Assembly: GCF_002866925.1 (NCBI RefSeq)
Contig: NZ_PKUQ01000001.1
Coordinates: 1 to 64,000, forward strand
Reading direction: 5' to 3'
Origin: Cohaesibacter celericrescens
Lineage (GTDB): Bacteria; Pseudomonadota; Alphaproteobacteria; Rhizobiales; Cohaesibacteraceae
DNA length: 64,000 bases
Of this stretch, positions 17,868-27,289 are shown piece by piece. Position numbers and translations under genes: made by a program. The notes under the pieces were generated by a model that was given only the letters and a program-made list of their open reading frames with translations, did no database searches and was not told the origin of the DNA. Numbering within the stretch: the stretch's first letter is position 1; every line of letters begins with the position of its first letter.

Positions 17868-17986
17868 CAGGCCTCGTCAGACAAAACCGCTCATCGGGAC
17901 TAAACCCAAAGCAATCGCCCGTTAGATATGTGCCCGTACCGCGCATCTTCAATTGAATTATCACACGGATGCCTATAAACTGAAAT

Positions 17987-18076
17987 TTGTCCCGGGGTGC
18001 TCGTTTGTCGAGCTGAGATGCACCATAGCAAACCCGCAGAACCTGATCCGGATCATACCGGCGTAGGAAGAGACGA
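17987..18076 (+). ncRNA. TPP riboswitch (THI element)
   Basis: Conserved blocks are all present in order: CGGGGTGC, GCTGAGATGCACC, AACCCGCAGAACCTGATC, CGGATCATACCGGCG and TAGGAAG. A P1 stem can form between TTGTC (17988-17992) and GACGA (18072-18076). It senses thiamine pyrophosphate and controls the thiBPQ genes that follow. No U-tract terminator follows; a small GCTCC/GGAGC hairpin (18078-18090) does. The purine-rich AGGAAGAG at the aptamer's 3' end could act as a ribosome-binding site for the ATG at 18076, which points to translational control. Confidence 0.93.
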
Positions 18077-18234
18077 TGCTCCGACGGAGCCTCCCTCCCC
18101 TCTACCCTGTCCGGTCAAAAGCTTATGCGTTCCTGTCGGTTGTCATACAATCCGATAGCGCATCACCACAATCAATCGAGCGTGTGGGTCTGTTCAGATT
18201 CGATAAGCGCTTGAATTTGGAGCGAAGATTATGA
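18076..18234 (+). CDS. Candidate 52-aa upstream ORF linking TPP riboswitch to thiB
   Basis: An ATG right at the 3' edge of the TPP aptamer opens a 52-codon frame whose TGA overlaps the thiB start (ATGA). It is preceded by AGGAAGAG three bases upstream, part of the aptamer's last strand. The product would start MLRRSLPPLYPVRSKAY and is Arg-rich, matching nothing I know. Its value may be in translation itself: ligand-controlled initiation here, then coupled re-initiation at thiB. Open length alone could arise by chance, so this is a hypothesis. Confidence 0.4.
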   Translation: MLRRSLPPLYPVRSKAYAFLSVVIQSDSASPQSIERVGLFRFDKRLNLERRL

Positions 18235-19253
18235 AGGCTTTGACCCTTTCCCTAATGGCCGCAGGCCTGTCCCTCACCACCGCGCTGGTTGCACCACACT
18301 CTGCAAGTGCAGCCGACAAACCGACGCTGACGGTCTATACTTATGATTCTTTCAACACCGATTGGGGACCAGGTCCTGCCATCAAAAAAGGTTTTGAGGC
18401 CAATTGCAGCTGCACAGTCGAGTTTGTAGCACCGGGCGACGCGACCGAAACCTTCAATCGTTTGCGTCTGGAAGGCAAAAATTCCAAGGCCGACATTCTG
18501 GTGGGCCTTGATTCCAATCTCATTGCCGATGCAGATAAAAGCGGCCTGTTTCAAGCCCATGCCATCAAAACCGATGCCTTGACCCTGCCGATTGATTGGG
18601 ACAGCAGCACCTATGTTCCCTTTGACTGGGGCCATTTTGCCTTTGTCTATGACAGCGACAAAGTCAAAAACCCACCCACAAGCTTTGATGCATTGCTCAA
18701 CGCACCGGACGATCTCAAAATCCTTATTCAGGACCCCCGCTCTTCGACTCCCGGTCTCGGCCTTCTGCTTTGGGTCAAAGATGTTTATGGTGACAAAGCC
18801 GCAGACGTTTGGGAAAAACTGGCCCCGCGCATTGTGACCGTCACCAAGGGCTGGTCTGAAGCTTACGGCATGTTCCTTGAAGATCAGGCACAGATGGTGC
18901 TCAGCTACACCACCTCTCCGGCCTATCACATTGCCGCCGAAGAAAAGACCAACTACAAGGCCGCTGAATTTTCCGACGGCCATTATATGCAGCTTGAGTT
19001 GGCGGCCATCACCAAATCCAGCAAGCACAAAGAGCTGGCCAATCAGTTCTTGAGCTATCTGGTGGGCCCAGAGGCGCAAAAGATCATCCCGACAACCAAT
19101 TGGATGTATCCGGTAGCCTTGCCCTTCAGTGAGCTGCCAGAGGCTTTCAAGGGGCTGGTCAAGCCCGAACAAACGCGCCTGATCGCACCCGATGAAGTCC
19201 CGGCCACGCGCAAGGAAGCACTCAACGAATGGCTCGCGGCCCTAAGCAAATAA
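18231..19253 (+). CDS. thiB: Thiamine ABC transporter, substrate-binding protein
   Basis: A 340-aa periplasmic binding protein for thiamine, thiamine phosphate or TPP. Signal peptide about residues 1-27 (cleavage near ASA-AD). The mature part begins 'KPTLTVYTYDSF', typical of ThiB, and contains 'GLDSNLIADADKSGLF', 'VPFDWGHFAFVYD' and 'DPRSSTPGLGLLLWVK', which match the ThiB ligand-binding regions. GGAG lies eight bases before the ATG. First main gene of thiBPQ, under the TPP riboswitch. Confidence 0.95.
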   Translation: MKALTLSLMAAGLSLTTALVAPHSASAADKPTLTVYTYDSFNTDWGPGPAIKKGFEANCSCTVEFVAPGDATETFNRLRLEGKNSKADILVGLDSNLIADADKSGLFQAHAIKTDALTLPIDWDSSTYVPFDWGHFAFVYDSDKVKNPPTSFDALLNAPDDLKILIQDPRSSTPGLGLLLWVKDVYGDKAADVWEKLAPRIVTVTKGWSEAYGMFLEDQAQMVLSYTTSPAYHIAAEEKTNYKAAEFSDGHYMQLELAAITKSSKHKELANQFLSYLVGPEAQKIIPTTNWMYPVALPFSELPEAFKGLVKPEQTRLIAPDEVPATRKEALNEWLAALSK

Positions 19254-19290
19254 CAGCAACACGCAGGCCACAGCGATAAAAGGACATCCG

Positions 19291-20916
19291 GTGTATAAAG
19301 AAGCAAAAATTCCAGCCTTTGGGCGCGGCATCCCTGCCCTGCTGGCCTTCTTTATACCCCTCATCCTTGTTGCGGCAAGTTTAACCGCACTTTGGTCTGT
19401 GACCGCAGATAGCTTGGACGGGCTCAATTCAAAAGAAGGCTGGATTCTATCCAGCCTTCTGTCCAATGTTTATATAATTCGTGCGATCCAGTTCACCCTG
19501 ATGCAGGCCACATTGTCAGCGGTTCTATCGACAGCACTGGCGATCCCGCTGGCCCGCGCTTTTGCCACCCGACAATTCCGTGGGCGAACTGCCATTTTAT
19601 CCCTGTTTGGTGCGCCTTTCATTCTGCCGGTAATCGTTGCCATCTTGGGTCTGCTTGCCGTCTGGGGTAAAAGCGGGCCAATCCACACTGGCGTGACATC
19701 CATGGGACTGGGTGACTTTTCCATTTTTGGTCTGGGCGGCATCTTGTTGGCGCATGTCTTTTTCAATCTCCCCCTCGCAACCCGAATTTTGCTGCAAGGT
19801 TGGTTTTCCATTCCCGCTGAACAATGGCGACTGGTAGCGCAATTGGGCATGGATAGTCGCTCCATCGCCCGCCATGTCGAATGGCCAATGCTTAAAGAGC
19901 GGTTGCCAGGCATTTTCGCGCTCGTATTTTTGTTGTGCGCCACCAGTTTCACCGTGGTCTTGGCCCTTGGTGGCGGCCCAAAATCCACGACCATCGAGCT
20001 CGCCATCTATCAAGCCATTCGCTATGACTTCGATCTGGATCGCGCCGCATTGCTGGCCTGCATTCAAATTGTGCTTTGCGCCGGACTGGCTGTGATTTTC
20101 CGCCTCATCTCCAAAGATCACGACACGGGCCAAAGTCTGGGTGGCACCATTGTGCGCAGCGATCGCTCCGACCGTACTGCGCGCCTGAGCGACGGGCTGA
20201 CCATTACTATGGCGCTGGCTTTTCTTGGTTTTCCGCTGCTGGCGGCTTTTACGCGCGGCATCTATGGCCTGCTCCAACATGGCATCAATATGGGCGACAT
20301 TGCCCCCGCCATCCTGCGTTCAATCACCGTTTCCCTTGGGGCTTGCTTGGTGATGTTGGTGATCAGCCTGCCATTGGCTCAACTCTCCATCCACGTCAGA
20401 GGAAAAGCAAAGAGACTGGTCGAATTGCCCGGCTTTGCCATTATGGTCGCGCCTCCCATTGCATTGGGCGCAGGTCTGTTCGTTTTGCTGCATAACCATG
20501 TCGCGATTGACGATTTGGCCCTGCCATTGACCAGCCTGCTCAATGGCCTTCAGGCGGTGCCTTTTGCTCTGATTATATTGACCCCTGCAATGGCACAAAT
20601 CAAAAACAACTACGGCAGGCAAATCCAGCATTTGGGTCTTGAGGGCCCCTCAGCAATCCGATTGATCCATTGGCCCCTTATGCGCAGACCGGTCGGCCTC
20701 TGCCTTGGCATCACGGCAGCACTCTCCATGGGGGATCTGGGTGTTATCGCCCTGTTCGGTTCGCCATCCGAGCCGACCCTGCCCCTCTATCTATATCAGC
20801 AAATGGGTGCCTATCGCATGGACCAGGCCTATGGCACCGGCCTTTTGTTGACCGCGTTGGCTTTTGCATTTTTTATTCTTTTCGACAAAGGACTGGGCGG
20901 CCGTGATCAAACTTGA
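19291..20916 (+). CDS. thiP: Thiamine ABC transporter, permease
   Basis: A 541-aa fused permease with two homologous halves of about six helices each, as is usual for ThiP. Each half carries the binding-protein-dependent transport signature region contacting ThiQ ('EQWRLVAQLGMDSRSIARHV' in the first, 'RQIQHLGLEGPSAIRLIHW' in the second). GTG start with AAAGGA upstream; it begins 37 bases after thiB and overlaps the thiQ start by 14 bases, consistent with one translationally coupled operon. Confidence 0.93.
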   Translation: MYKEAKIPAFGRGIPALLAFFIPLILVAASLTALWSVTADSLDGLNSKEGWILSSLLSNVYIIRAIQFTLMQATLSAVLSTALAIPLARAFATRQFRGRTAILSLFGAPFILPVIVAILGLLAVWGKSGPIHTGVTSMGLGDFSIFGLGGILLAHVFFNLPLATRILLQGWFSIPAEQWRLVAQLGMDSRSIARHVEWPMLKERLPGIFALVFLLCATSFTVVLALGGGPKSTTIELAIYQAIRYDFDLDRAALLACIQIVLCAGLAVIFRLISKDHDTGQSLGGTIVRSDRSDRTARLSDGLTITMALAFLGFPLLAAFTRGIYGLLQHGINMGDIAPAILRSITVSLGACLVMLVISLPLAQLSIHVRGKAKRLVELPGFAIMVAPPIALGAGLFVLLHNHVAIDDLALPLTSLLNGLQAVPFALIILTPAMAQIKNNYGRQIQHLGLEGPSAIRLIHWPLMRRPVGLCLGITAALSMGDLGVIALFGSPSEPTLPLYLYQQMGAYRMDQAYGTGLLLTALAFAFFILFDKGLGGRDQT

Positions 20917-21595
20917 CCACCTTCATATAGCGCTTGATGATTGGCAGATGACCATCGACCTCACCGTTGAGAAAGGGCATTTTTGTGCCCTGATCGGTCC
21001 ATCCGGAGCGGGCAAAAGCACCATCCTCAATGCCATCGCAGGATTCCTGCCCCACGCCTCCAACCAGCTGTTTATCAACGGGGTTGATATGGCTGGGCAA
21101 AAACCCGCTGAACGCCCCGTCTCAATGCTGTTTCAGGATCACAATCTGTTTGCGCACATGACCATTGGGCAAAATGTAGCACTAGGCATCAACCCGACGC
21201 TCAAGCTAAGCCAGACGGATAAACTGGCCGTGCAAGAGGCCCTTGAGCAAGTGGGATTGGACAGCATGGCGGATCGCTTGCCACGGGCTCTATCCGGAGG
21301 TCAAAGGCAACGTGCCAGTCTGGCCCGCGCCATGTTGCGCCAGAAACCTGTTCTGTTGCTGGATGAGCCCTTTGCCGCACTGGGGCCGGCTCTACGCAAA
21401 GACATGCTGAAGTTGGTCAGTAACTTGGCCACGAGGAGCGGCCAAACCGTCATAATGGTGACCCACCACCCTGAAGATGCGCAGATAGCCGCGGATCAGA
21501 CAGCTCTGGTTCACAATGGGCGCATCACACAATCAGGACCAACGGAAGAGGTGTTTGCCACCCCTTCAGCCTCCTTGCGATCCTATTTGGGTTAG
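20903..21595 (+). CDS. thiQ: Thiamine ABC transporter, ATP-binding protein
   Basis: A 230-aa ABC ATPase. Walker A 'GPSGAGKST', Q-loop 'MLFQDHNLFAHMT', signature 'LSGGQRQRASLARAML', Walker B 'PVLLLDEPFAAL' and switch His 'VTHHPEDA' are complete. GTG at 20903 fits the family start (IKLDHLHI) and follows an AAAGGA; the longer frame from 20864 would overlap thiP by 53 bases and has a non-homologous leader. Energises thiamine uptake by ThiBP. Ends 10 bases from the convergent GMC gene. Confidence 0.93.
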   Translation: MIKLDHLHIALDDWQMTIDLTVEKGHFCALIGPSGAGKSTILNAIAGFLPHASNQLFINGVDMAGQKPAERPVSMLFQDHNLFAHMTIGQNVALGINPTLKLSQTDKLAVQEALEQVGLDSMADRLPRALSGGQRQRASLARAMLRQKPVLLLDEPFAALGPALRKDMLKLVSNLATRSGQTVIMVTHHPEDAQIAADQTALVHNGRITQSGPTEEVFATPSASLRSYLG

Positions 21596-21605
21596 CCCCC
21601 CCCTC

Positions 21606-23228
21606 TCAAGCATTGTCCTGCAAAATCATGTCTGATGCCTTCTCTGCAATCATCACAACAGGCGCATGGGTATTGCCAGACGTGATGGTCGGCATAATGG
21701 AGGCGTCAACAACACGCAATCCTTCAAACCCATACACCCGCAGCCGTTTGTCGACCACGGATAGCGGATCATCGCCCATTTTTGCCGTGCCACAGGGATG
21801 AAAGATAGTCGTCCCGACATCTCCCGCCGCCTGAATCAGTGCGTCATCTGTATCGAACGCCAAACCGGGCTTGATTTCCTCAGGAGAGAATTGCGCCATT
21901 ACTTTGGTTTGCATCAACTGACGGGCATGGCGCAACGACTCAATCGCCACCAGTTTATCCGCCTCCGCACTGAGATAGTTGGGTGCAATGACAGGCTTGT
22001 CATAAGGATTGGCCGAGCGAATGCCCACGCTGCCGCAACTTTCCGGCCGTAAATTGCAAACGGACACGGTAATCGCCGGAAACGGATGCAAAGGGTCTCC
22101 GAATTTTTCCAGCGACAAAGGCTGCACATGATATTCGATATTCGGTGTCGCATGCCGATCGTTGGATCGCGTAAAAATGCCCAACTGGCTGGGTGCCATT
22201 GCCATCGGGCCGGACCGTTTGAGCGCATATTCCAGAGCAATCTTGGCTTTGCCCCATAGGGTTTTTTGCCGCTCATTCAGGGTGTCAGCCCCATGTATCT
22301 TATAGATCGTGCGCAGTTGGAGATGGTCCATCAAATTGGTACCAACCCCGTCCATGCCTGCCACCACATCAATGCCGTGATGTCCCAGCAACCCAGCCGG
22401 ACCAATGCCGGACAGTTGCAGGATTTGTGGTGACCCGATTGCCCCTGCGGCAAGGATCACTTCTTTGCCTGCTTTGACGCTGGACGCCTTACCCGCAACG
22501 CTCAACTCAAGTCCATTGATGCGTTTTCCATCAAAGGTCAGCCGCTCCACATGGGCTTGCTTGACAATAGACAGATTGCCACGCGCTTTGACTGGGTGCA
22601 AAAAGGCATTGGCCGCACTCCAGCGCAAACCACCACGCTGATTCACCTCGAAATATGAAGAGCCGTCGCAAACCCCGTCGTTAAAATCGTCGGTGCGGAC
22701 GATGCCTATCTCTTCGGCAGCAGCTTGCACAGAATCCAGAATATCCCAATGCAACCGCTGCCGCTCCACCCGCAACGCTCCCCCCTGATTATGCAGACTG
22801 TCATTGCGACTGTGGTGATCCTCCGACTTACGAAAATAGGGCAAAACCTCTTCCCAACCCCAGCCATCATTGCCCATCTGCCGCCAGCCGTCATAGTCGG
22901 CCGATTGGCCGCGCATATAGATCATCCCGTTGATTGATGAACAGCCCCCCAACAGCTTACCGCGCGGATAAATCAACGCGCGACCATTCAGGCCATCGCT
23001 TGCTTCTGTCTCGAAACACCAATCAGTGCGAGGGTTCCCGATGCAATAGAGATAACCAACAGGAATGCGCACCCAGTGATAGGCGTCCGAGCCACCCGCC
23101 TCCAGCAACAGAACCTTGTTGCGCGGATCGGCGCTCAATCGATTGGCAAGGACACAACCAGCTGACCCAGCACCAACAATGACATAATCATAAATACCCA
23201 AATCTAGACGTGTTGCGCTGTTCACCAT
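21606..23228 (-). CDS. GMC-family flavin oxidoreductase (choline dehydrogenase-like)
   Basis: A 540-aa FAD enzyme oxidising alcohols. The N-terminal Rossmann motif is '[19 protein letters not shown]', then 'VLLLEAGG', GMC signature 1 '[20 protein letters not shown]', signature 2 '[16 protein letters not shown]', and the C-terminal catalytic region '[12 protein letters not shown]' and '[26 protein letters not shown]' region with the His/Asn pair. Choline, other alcohols or polyols are possible; BetA identity is not claimed because no betB, betI or choline transporter lies nearby. Downstream of dppF on the same strand but behind a terminator, so separately expressed. Confidence 0.87.
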   Translation of the reverse strand: MVNSATRLDLGIYDYVIVGAGSAGCVLANRLSADPRNKVLLLEAGGSDAYHWVRIPVGYLYCIGNPRTDWCFETEASDGLNGRALIYPRGKLLGGCSSINGMIYMRGQSADYDGWRQMGNDGWGWEEVLPYFRKSEDHHSRNDSLHNQGGALRVERQRLHWDILDSVQAAAEEIGIVRTDDFNDGVCDGSSYFEVNQRGGLRWSAANAFLHPVKARGNLSIVKQAHVERLTFDGKRINGLELSVAGKASSVKAGKEVILAAGAIGSPQILQLSGIGPAGLLGHHGIDVVAGMDGVGTNLMDHLQLRTIYKIHGADTLNERQKTLWGKAKIALEYALKRSGPMAMAPSQLGIFTRSNDRHATPNIEYHVQPLSLEKFGDPLHPFPAITVSVCNLRPESCGSVGIRSANPYDKPVIAPNYLSAEADKLVAIESLRHARQLMQTKVMAQFSPEEIKPGLAFDTDDALIQAAGDVGTTIFHPCGTAKMGDDPLSVVDKRLRVYGFEGLRVVDASIMPTITSGNTHAPVVMIAEKASDMILQDNA

Positions 23229-23376
23229 AGCTCATCCTCCCAAACGATACTTGGCACGCAACCTTGACGGTCGCGATGATCTGTCACCTTATTTATAGCC
23301 AAGCTTATCCGCCATCGCTATGGCCAGTAATCAGGCTCCATTGTGCATTTTCCCACTAACGCAAAAGCCGATTATG

Positions 23377-23410
23377 CAAAAAAACCCGCCGCGAGATCTC
23401 ACGACGGGTT
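23377..23410 (-). terminator. Terminator after dppF
   Basis: On the minus strand AACCCG and CGGGTT arms enclose a further GAGATCTC stem, followed by TTTTTTTGC. It ends the dpp operon. Confidence 0.8.
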
Positions 23411-23436
23411 CAAATTTTTTCAAAATCAATACAGTC

Positions 23437-24282
23437 CTAGGCCGATGCAGCCTTGCGCTTGATGCGCTCCCGAATTCGTTCAACGCTGGTTTGCGGAGTG
23501 GCAGACAGCAACGTCTTGGTATAGTCATGCTGAGGATTGTTAAAGACCTCCTCACGGGTACCATGCTCAACAATCTCCCCGAAATACATCACCATCACAC
23601 GATCTGCGAGATATTTCACCACACTAAGATCATGAGAGATGAATAGATATGAGAGATTGAACTCATCCTGCAAATCTTTGAGAAGGTTGAGAATTTGAGC
23701 CTGAATGGACAAATCCAAAGCAGACACAGGCTCATCCAAGACCAAAATTTTTGGACGCAACATCAATGCACGCCCAATAGCAATACGCTGACGCTGACCG
23801 CCTGAGAACATATGCGGGTATCGACCAAAATGCACCGGCTCAAGCCCAACCTTGATCAACATTTCCATCGCCAATTCACGACGTTCTGCCGCCGACATTT
23901 CTGGGTTATTGATAATCAACGGCTCTTCCAGAACAGCTCCGACCTTCTGGCGCGGATTAAGCGAGCCATAGGGATTTTGAAACACGATCTGAATGGTCCG
24001 CCGCATTTCAGCGGTCACCTTCAGTTTATCGATATTGATGTCGGTGCCCTGAATATTAAGAGTGCCCGACGTCTGCGCATCGATCAGTGTCAGGATGCGT
24101 GCCAATGTCGATTTACCACAACCGGATTCACCCACAAGCGCCAAGGTCTCGCCCTTGAACAACTCAAAATCGATCCCTTTGAGCGCGCGCACTATTTCCG
24201 CGCCGCCAAAAAAGCCGCCATTGGAGACATAGTCACGGGTGATATCCCGCACATGCAAAATAGGGGAAGTCTGATCATTCAT
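23437..24282 (-). CDS. dppF: Dipeptide ABC transporter, ATP-binding protein DppF
   Basis: A 281-aa oligopeptide-type ABC ATPase. Walker A 'GESGCGKSTLAR', Q-loop 'IVFQNPYGSLNPRQ' (the 'NPYGSLNPR' is typical of DppF/OppF), signature 'FSGGQRQRIAIGRAL', Walker B 'ILVLDEPVSALD', and a C-terminal peptide-transporter extension 'GTREEVFNNPQHDYTKTLL'. Its ATG overlaps the dppD stop (ATGA), implying coupling. Last gene of the dpp set. Confidence 0.93.
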   Translation of the reverse strand: MNDQTSPILHVRDITRDYVSNGGFFGGAEIVRALKGIDFELFKGETLALVGESGCGKSTLARILTLIDAQTSGTLNIQGTDINIDKLKVTAEMRRTIQIVFQNPYGSLNPRQKVGAVLEEPLIINNPEMSAAERRELAMEMLIKVGLEPVHFGRYPHMFSGGQRQRIAIGRALMLRPKILVLDEPVSALDLSIQAQILNLLKDLQDEFNLSYLFISHDLSVVKYLADRVMVMYFGEIVEHGTREEVFNNPQHDYTKTLLSATPQTSVERIRERIKRKAASA

Positions 24283-25133
24283 GATGCAAGAGTATCCTCT
24301 TTGCTAAAGCCACTGGCAAAATCACTGACAGTTGGCAGGCGGTCGCCTTCGGCCCTTTCAGGCAAAGCAGAGAGCAAAGCCTTGGTATAGGGGTGTCTGG
24401 GATTCTCAAACAGTTCAAGCACGGATGCTTCTTCCATTTGCTCGCCGTTATATTGCACCACCACCCGATCTGCAGTTTCGGCTACGACCCCCATGTCATG
24501 GGTAATCATGATCAGTCCCATGTCGTTTTTGGACTGAATATCAACCAACAAATCCAGAATTTGCTTTTGAATGGTCACATCAAGCGCTGTGGTCGGCTCA
24601 TCAGCAATCAGCAGCTTGGGCTGGCAGGCGATTGCCATGGCAATCATCACACGTTGACACTGACCGCCAGACATTTGGTGCGGAAAACTCTTGATGCGCT
24701 TTTCCGCATCAGGAATACCAACAGAATCGAACAGCTCAATAACGCGATGATGTGCAGCTTTGCCAGTCAGGCCCAGATGCGTCTTCAAAACTTCGTTGAT
24801 CTGAAACCCGACAGTAAAACACGGGTTGAGACTGGCAATCGGCTCCTGAAAGATCATAGAAATGTCTTTGCCGATCACCTGACGTCTTTCTATTGGTGTT
24901 AGACTTTGCAAGTCCCGACCATCAAATTCCATCAAATCGGCTTTGACTGTCGCTGAGTCTGGCAACAACCCCATCGTCGCCAGCATAGCCACGGACTTAC
25001 CGGAACCGGACTCACCCACGACAGCAAGGACTTCGCCCTTCTCGACATCATAATCAACACCCTTGAGCGCTCGAAACGGACCCGTAGCGGTATCGAATTC
25101 TACAGTCAGATTGCGGATTTCCAACAATGGCAT
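24279..25133 (-). CDS. dppD: Dipeptide ABC transporter, ATP-binding protein DppD
   Basis: A 284-aa ABC ATPase pairing with DppF. Walker A 'GESGSGKSVAMLA' (family-typical Ser-Val in place of Ser-Thr), Q-loop 'MIFQEPIASLNPCF', signature 'MSGGQCQRVMIAMA', Walker B 'LLIADEPTTALD', and the C-terminal 'FENPRHPYTKALLSALP'. AAGGGGA precedes the ATG (MPLLEIRN). One signature position reads Cys (GGQCQR), seen in some peptide transporters. Confidence 0.92.
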   Translation of the reverse strand: MPLLEIRNLTVEFDTATGPFRALKGVDYDVEKGEVLAVVGESGSGKSVAMLATMGLLPDSATVKADLMEFDGRDLQSLTPIERRQVIGKDISMIFQEPIASLNPCFTVGFQINEVLKTHLGLTGKAAHHRVIELFDSVGIPDAEKRIKSFPHQMSGGQCQRVMIAMAIACQPKLLIADEPTTALDVTIQKQILDLLVDIQSKNDMGLIMITHDMGVVAETADRVVVQYNGEQMEEASVLELFENPRHPYTKALLSALPERAEGDRLPTVSDFASGFSKEDTLAS

Positions 25134-25146
25134 GGTGCAAATCCCC

Positions 25147-26046
25147 TTATGAACGCTTCAGTTTCGGATCAAACGCATCGCGCAGACCGTCACCGATAAG
25201 ATTGATAGCCAAAACCGTTACAAGAATGGCCACACCCGGGAATGTCACAACCCACCAAGCCCGCAAGATAAACTCACGTGCTTCTGCCAGCATAGTCCCC
25301 CATTCCGGGGTTGGCGGCTGTGCGCCAAGGCCCAAGAAGCCGAGAGCAGCAATATCAAGAATAGCATTTGAAAACGACAGTGTCCCCTGAACGATCAGCG
25401 GAGCTGTACAGTTTGGCAAAATAGTCCTGAACATCAAACGCATCGAACTGGCACCGGCGACCCGCGCGGCAACCACATATTCACGCTCTCTTTCGGCCAT
25501 CACAGCAGCACGGGTCAATCGCACGAAGTGAGGCTGGAATACCACTGCAATAGCAATCATGGCATTCAGCAACCCGGGGCCAAGCACAGCCACCATCACC
25601 AACGCCAAAAGCAGGCTGGGGAAAGCCAGAATGATATCCATGATGCGCATGATGATTGTATCAACCCGACCACCATAAAAACCCGCGATCAAGCCAAGGA
25701 AAATTCCGCCTGTCAGCGCAATGAATACAACCACAACACCAACAAACAGAGAGAAGCGGGAACCCAAAATCAAGCGAGACAGGATATCCCGCCCAACCGC
25801 ATCAGTCCCCAACAAATATTGCATCTGCCCTCCTTCCTGCCAGAAGGGAGGGACAAGAAACGCATCACGATATTGGTGATTAGGGTCATGCGGCACCAGA
25901 TAAGGCGCAAGAAACGCGATAAGAACCAGCGTTATAAATACACAAAGCCCGATAACGGCACCTTTGTTTTCGCTGAAATAGTACCAGAATTCTTTCAACA
26001 CAGCCTTGGTAGACTGGCGAGAGACGGTTTCAATAGTGTCAGTCAT
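25147..26046 (-). CDS. dppC: Dipeptide ABC transporter, permease DppC
   Basis: A 299-aa inner-membrane permease of the DppC/OppC type with an N-terminal cytoplasmic tail, one early helix ('GLCVFITLVLIAFLAPYLV') and a transport domain of about five helices. The ATPase-contacting EAA loop is 'EYVVAARVAGASSMRLMFR'. 'GTDAVGRDILSRLILGSRFS' is a family hallmark. Spaced 13 bases from both neighbours. Confidence 0.93.
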   Translation of the reverse strand: MTDTIETVSRQSTKAVLKEFWYYFSENKGAVIGLCVFITLVLIAFLAPYLVPHDPNHQYRDAFLVPPFWQEGGQMQYLLGTDAVGRDILSRLILGSRFSLFVGVVVVFIALTGGIFLGLIAGFYGGRVDTIIMRIMDIILAFPSLLLALVMVAVLGPGLLNAMIAIAVVFQPHFVRLTRAAVMAEREREYVVAARVAGASSMRLMFRTILPNCTAPLIVQGTLSFSNAILDIAALGFLGLGAQPPTPEWGTMLAEAREFILRAWWVVTFPGVAILVTVLAINLIGDGLRDAFDPKLKRS

Positions 26047-26059
26047 AATTTTCTCACAC

Positions 26060-27067
26060 CTAGTGATGACGAATGCGTGGATTGATCAAGCCATAAAGCA
26101 GGTCAACAAGAAGATTGACCGTCATGACCAGCACGGCAATCATCAACAAGCCACCTTGAACGACCTGATAATCTCGCCTCGAAATGCTATCGACCATCCA
26201 TTTACCAATACCCGGCCAAGAAAAGATCGTCTCGGTCAGAATGGCACCGGCCAACAACACGCCAACTTGAAGGCCAATGGTCGTAATCACGGGTATCAGC
26301 GCGTTGCGCAAAGCATGCAGTCCAACCACGCGGAATTTACTCAAGCCCTTGGCACGCGCGGTGCGCACATAATCCTCGCCCAACACTTCCAGCATTGCAG
26401 AGCGTGTCTGACGGGCAATAACAGCCAACGGGATCGTTGCCAATACAAAGGACGGCAGAACCAAATGCGAGGCAGCCGAGCGAAAGGCGCCTTCTTGGCC
26501 CGACAACCACGAGTCAATCAGCATAAAACCGGTGACCGGCTCAAAGTAGAACATCACCGAAATGCGACCTGAAACCGGGGTCCATTCCAACCAGCCAGAA
26601 AAGACAATAATCGCCAACAACGCCCACCAGAAAATCGGCATTGAGTAACCAATCAAAGCTGTGGTCATCACAGTATGGTCAAACGCCGAACCACGCTTCA
26701 CTGCAGCAATCACGCCAGCTGGAATACCAAAAGACACAGCGATAATAATGGCGACGAACGACAACTCGAGGGTCGCTGGGAACAGAGCAAAAAACTCATC
26801 CCAAACCGGCCGACGGGTCACCATCGACATGCCAAAATCACCTTGAAACAGGCCTACGACATAGTCGAAATACTGCATGATCGCCGGTTGGTCAAAACCA
26901 AAGGATTTTTGCAGCTCCGCATAGCGTTCCGGTGTAATACCGCGCTCGCCGGCAAGCAACAGGATCGGGTCACCCGGCAACAGCCGTATAAAGAAGAATG
27001 CAACGATAGTCACGCCAATAAAGGTCGGGATGAGCATCCCGACACGGCGCAGGAGAAAACCTAACAT
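26060..27067 (-). CDS. dppB: Dipeptide ABC transporter, permease DppB
   Basis: A 335-aa permease with the DppB/OppB N-terminus 'LRRVGMLIPTFIGVTIVAF' and 'LLPGDPILLLAGERG', a large periplasmic loop, and the EAA loop 'EDYVRTARAKGLSKFRVV'. Pairs with DppC to form the channel. Preceded by a 222-base gap and a terminator after dppA, so its transcription is probably a read-through fraction of the dppA message or starts in the gap. Confidence 0.93.
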   Translation of the reverse strand: MLGFLLRRVGMLIPTFIGVTIVAFFFIRLLPGDPILLLAGERGITPERYAELQKSFGFDQPAIMQYFDYVVGLFQGDFGMSMVTRRPVWDEFFALFPATLELSFVAIIIAVSFGIPAGVIAAVKRGSAFDHTVMTTALIGYSMPIFWWALLAIIVFSGWLEWTPVSGRISVMFYFEPVTGFMLIDSWLSGQEGAFRSAASHLVLPSFVLATIPLAVIARQTRSAMLEVLGEDYVRTARAKGLSKFRVVGLHALRNALIPVITTIGLQVGVLLAGAILTETIFSWPGIGKWMVDSISRRDYQVVQGGLLMIAVLVMTVNLLVDLLYGLINPRIRHH

Positions 27068-27238
27068 AGATGTTGCCAGTCCGTTTGAGGAAGAGCCAAT
27101 TACTCTTTCCTGTCAGTTCAGCAGCCAATGCCTCTCACTTTGTTATTGCAAGACCAATCCAGTCGGTCATAGTTTCTAGAGCGGCAAGTTATAATGGGCT
27201 TTTTAGCGGATGTGATGACCACAATCCATAGGCTGGGG

Positions 27239-27274
27239 CAAAAAAAGACTGAGGCGGGAAAATCCCGCCTCACC
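27239..27274 (-). terminator. Intra-operon terminator between dppA and dppB
   Basis: Perfect arms GAGGCGGGA and TCCCGCCTC followed on the minus strand by AGTCTTTTTTT. Placed 15-50 bases after dppA; typical for keeping the binding protein in excess over the membrane parts. Confidence 0.85.
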
Positions 27275-27289
27275 CAATAGCAAGAATGC

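Noticed and set aside
18078..18090. GCTCC/GGAGC hairpin as a riboswitch transcription terminator
   Set aside because: Stem of only five pairs and no U tract follows; translational control is more likely.
21606..23228. Assignment as choline dehydrogenase BetA
   Set aside because: GMC enzymes differ in substrate and no betB, betI or choline transporter gene is nearby.
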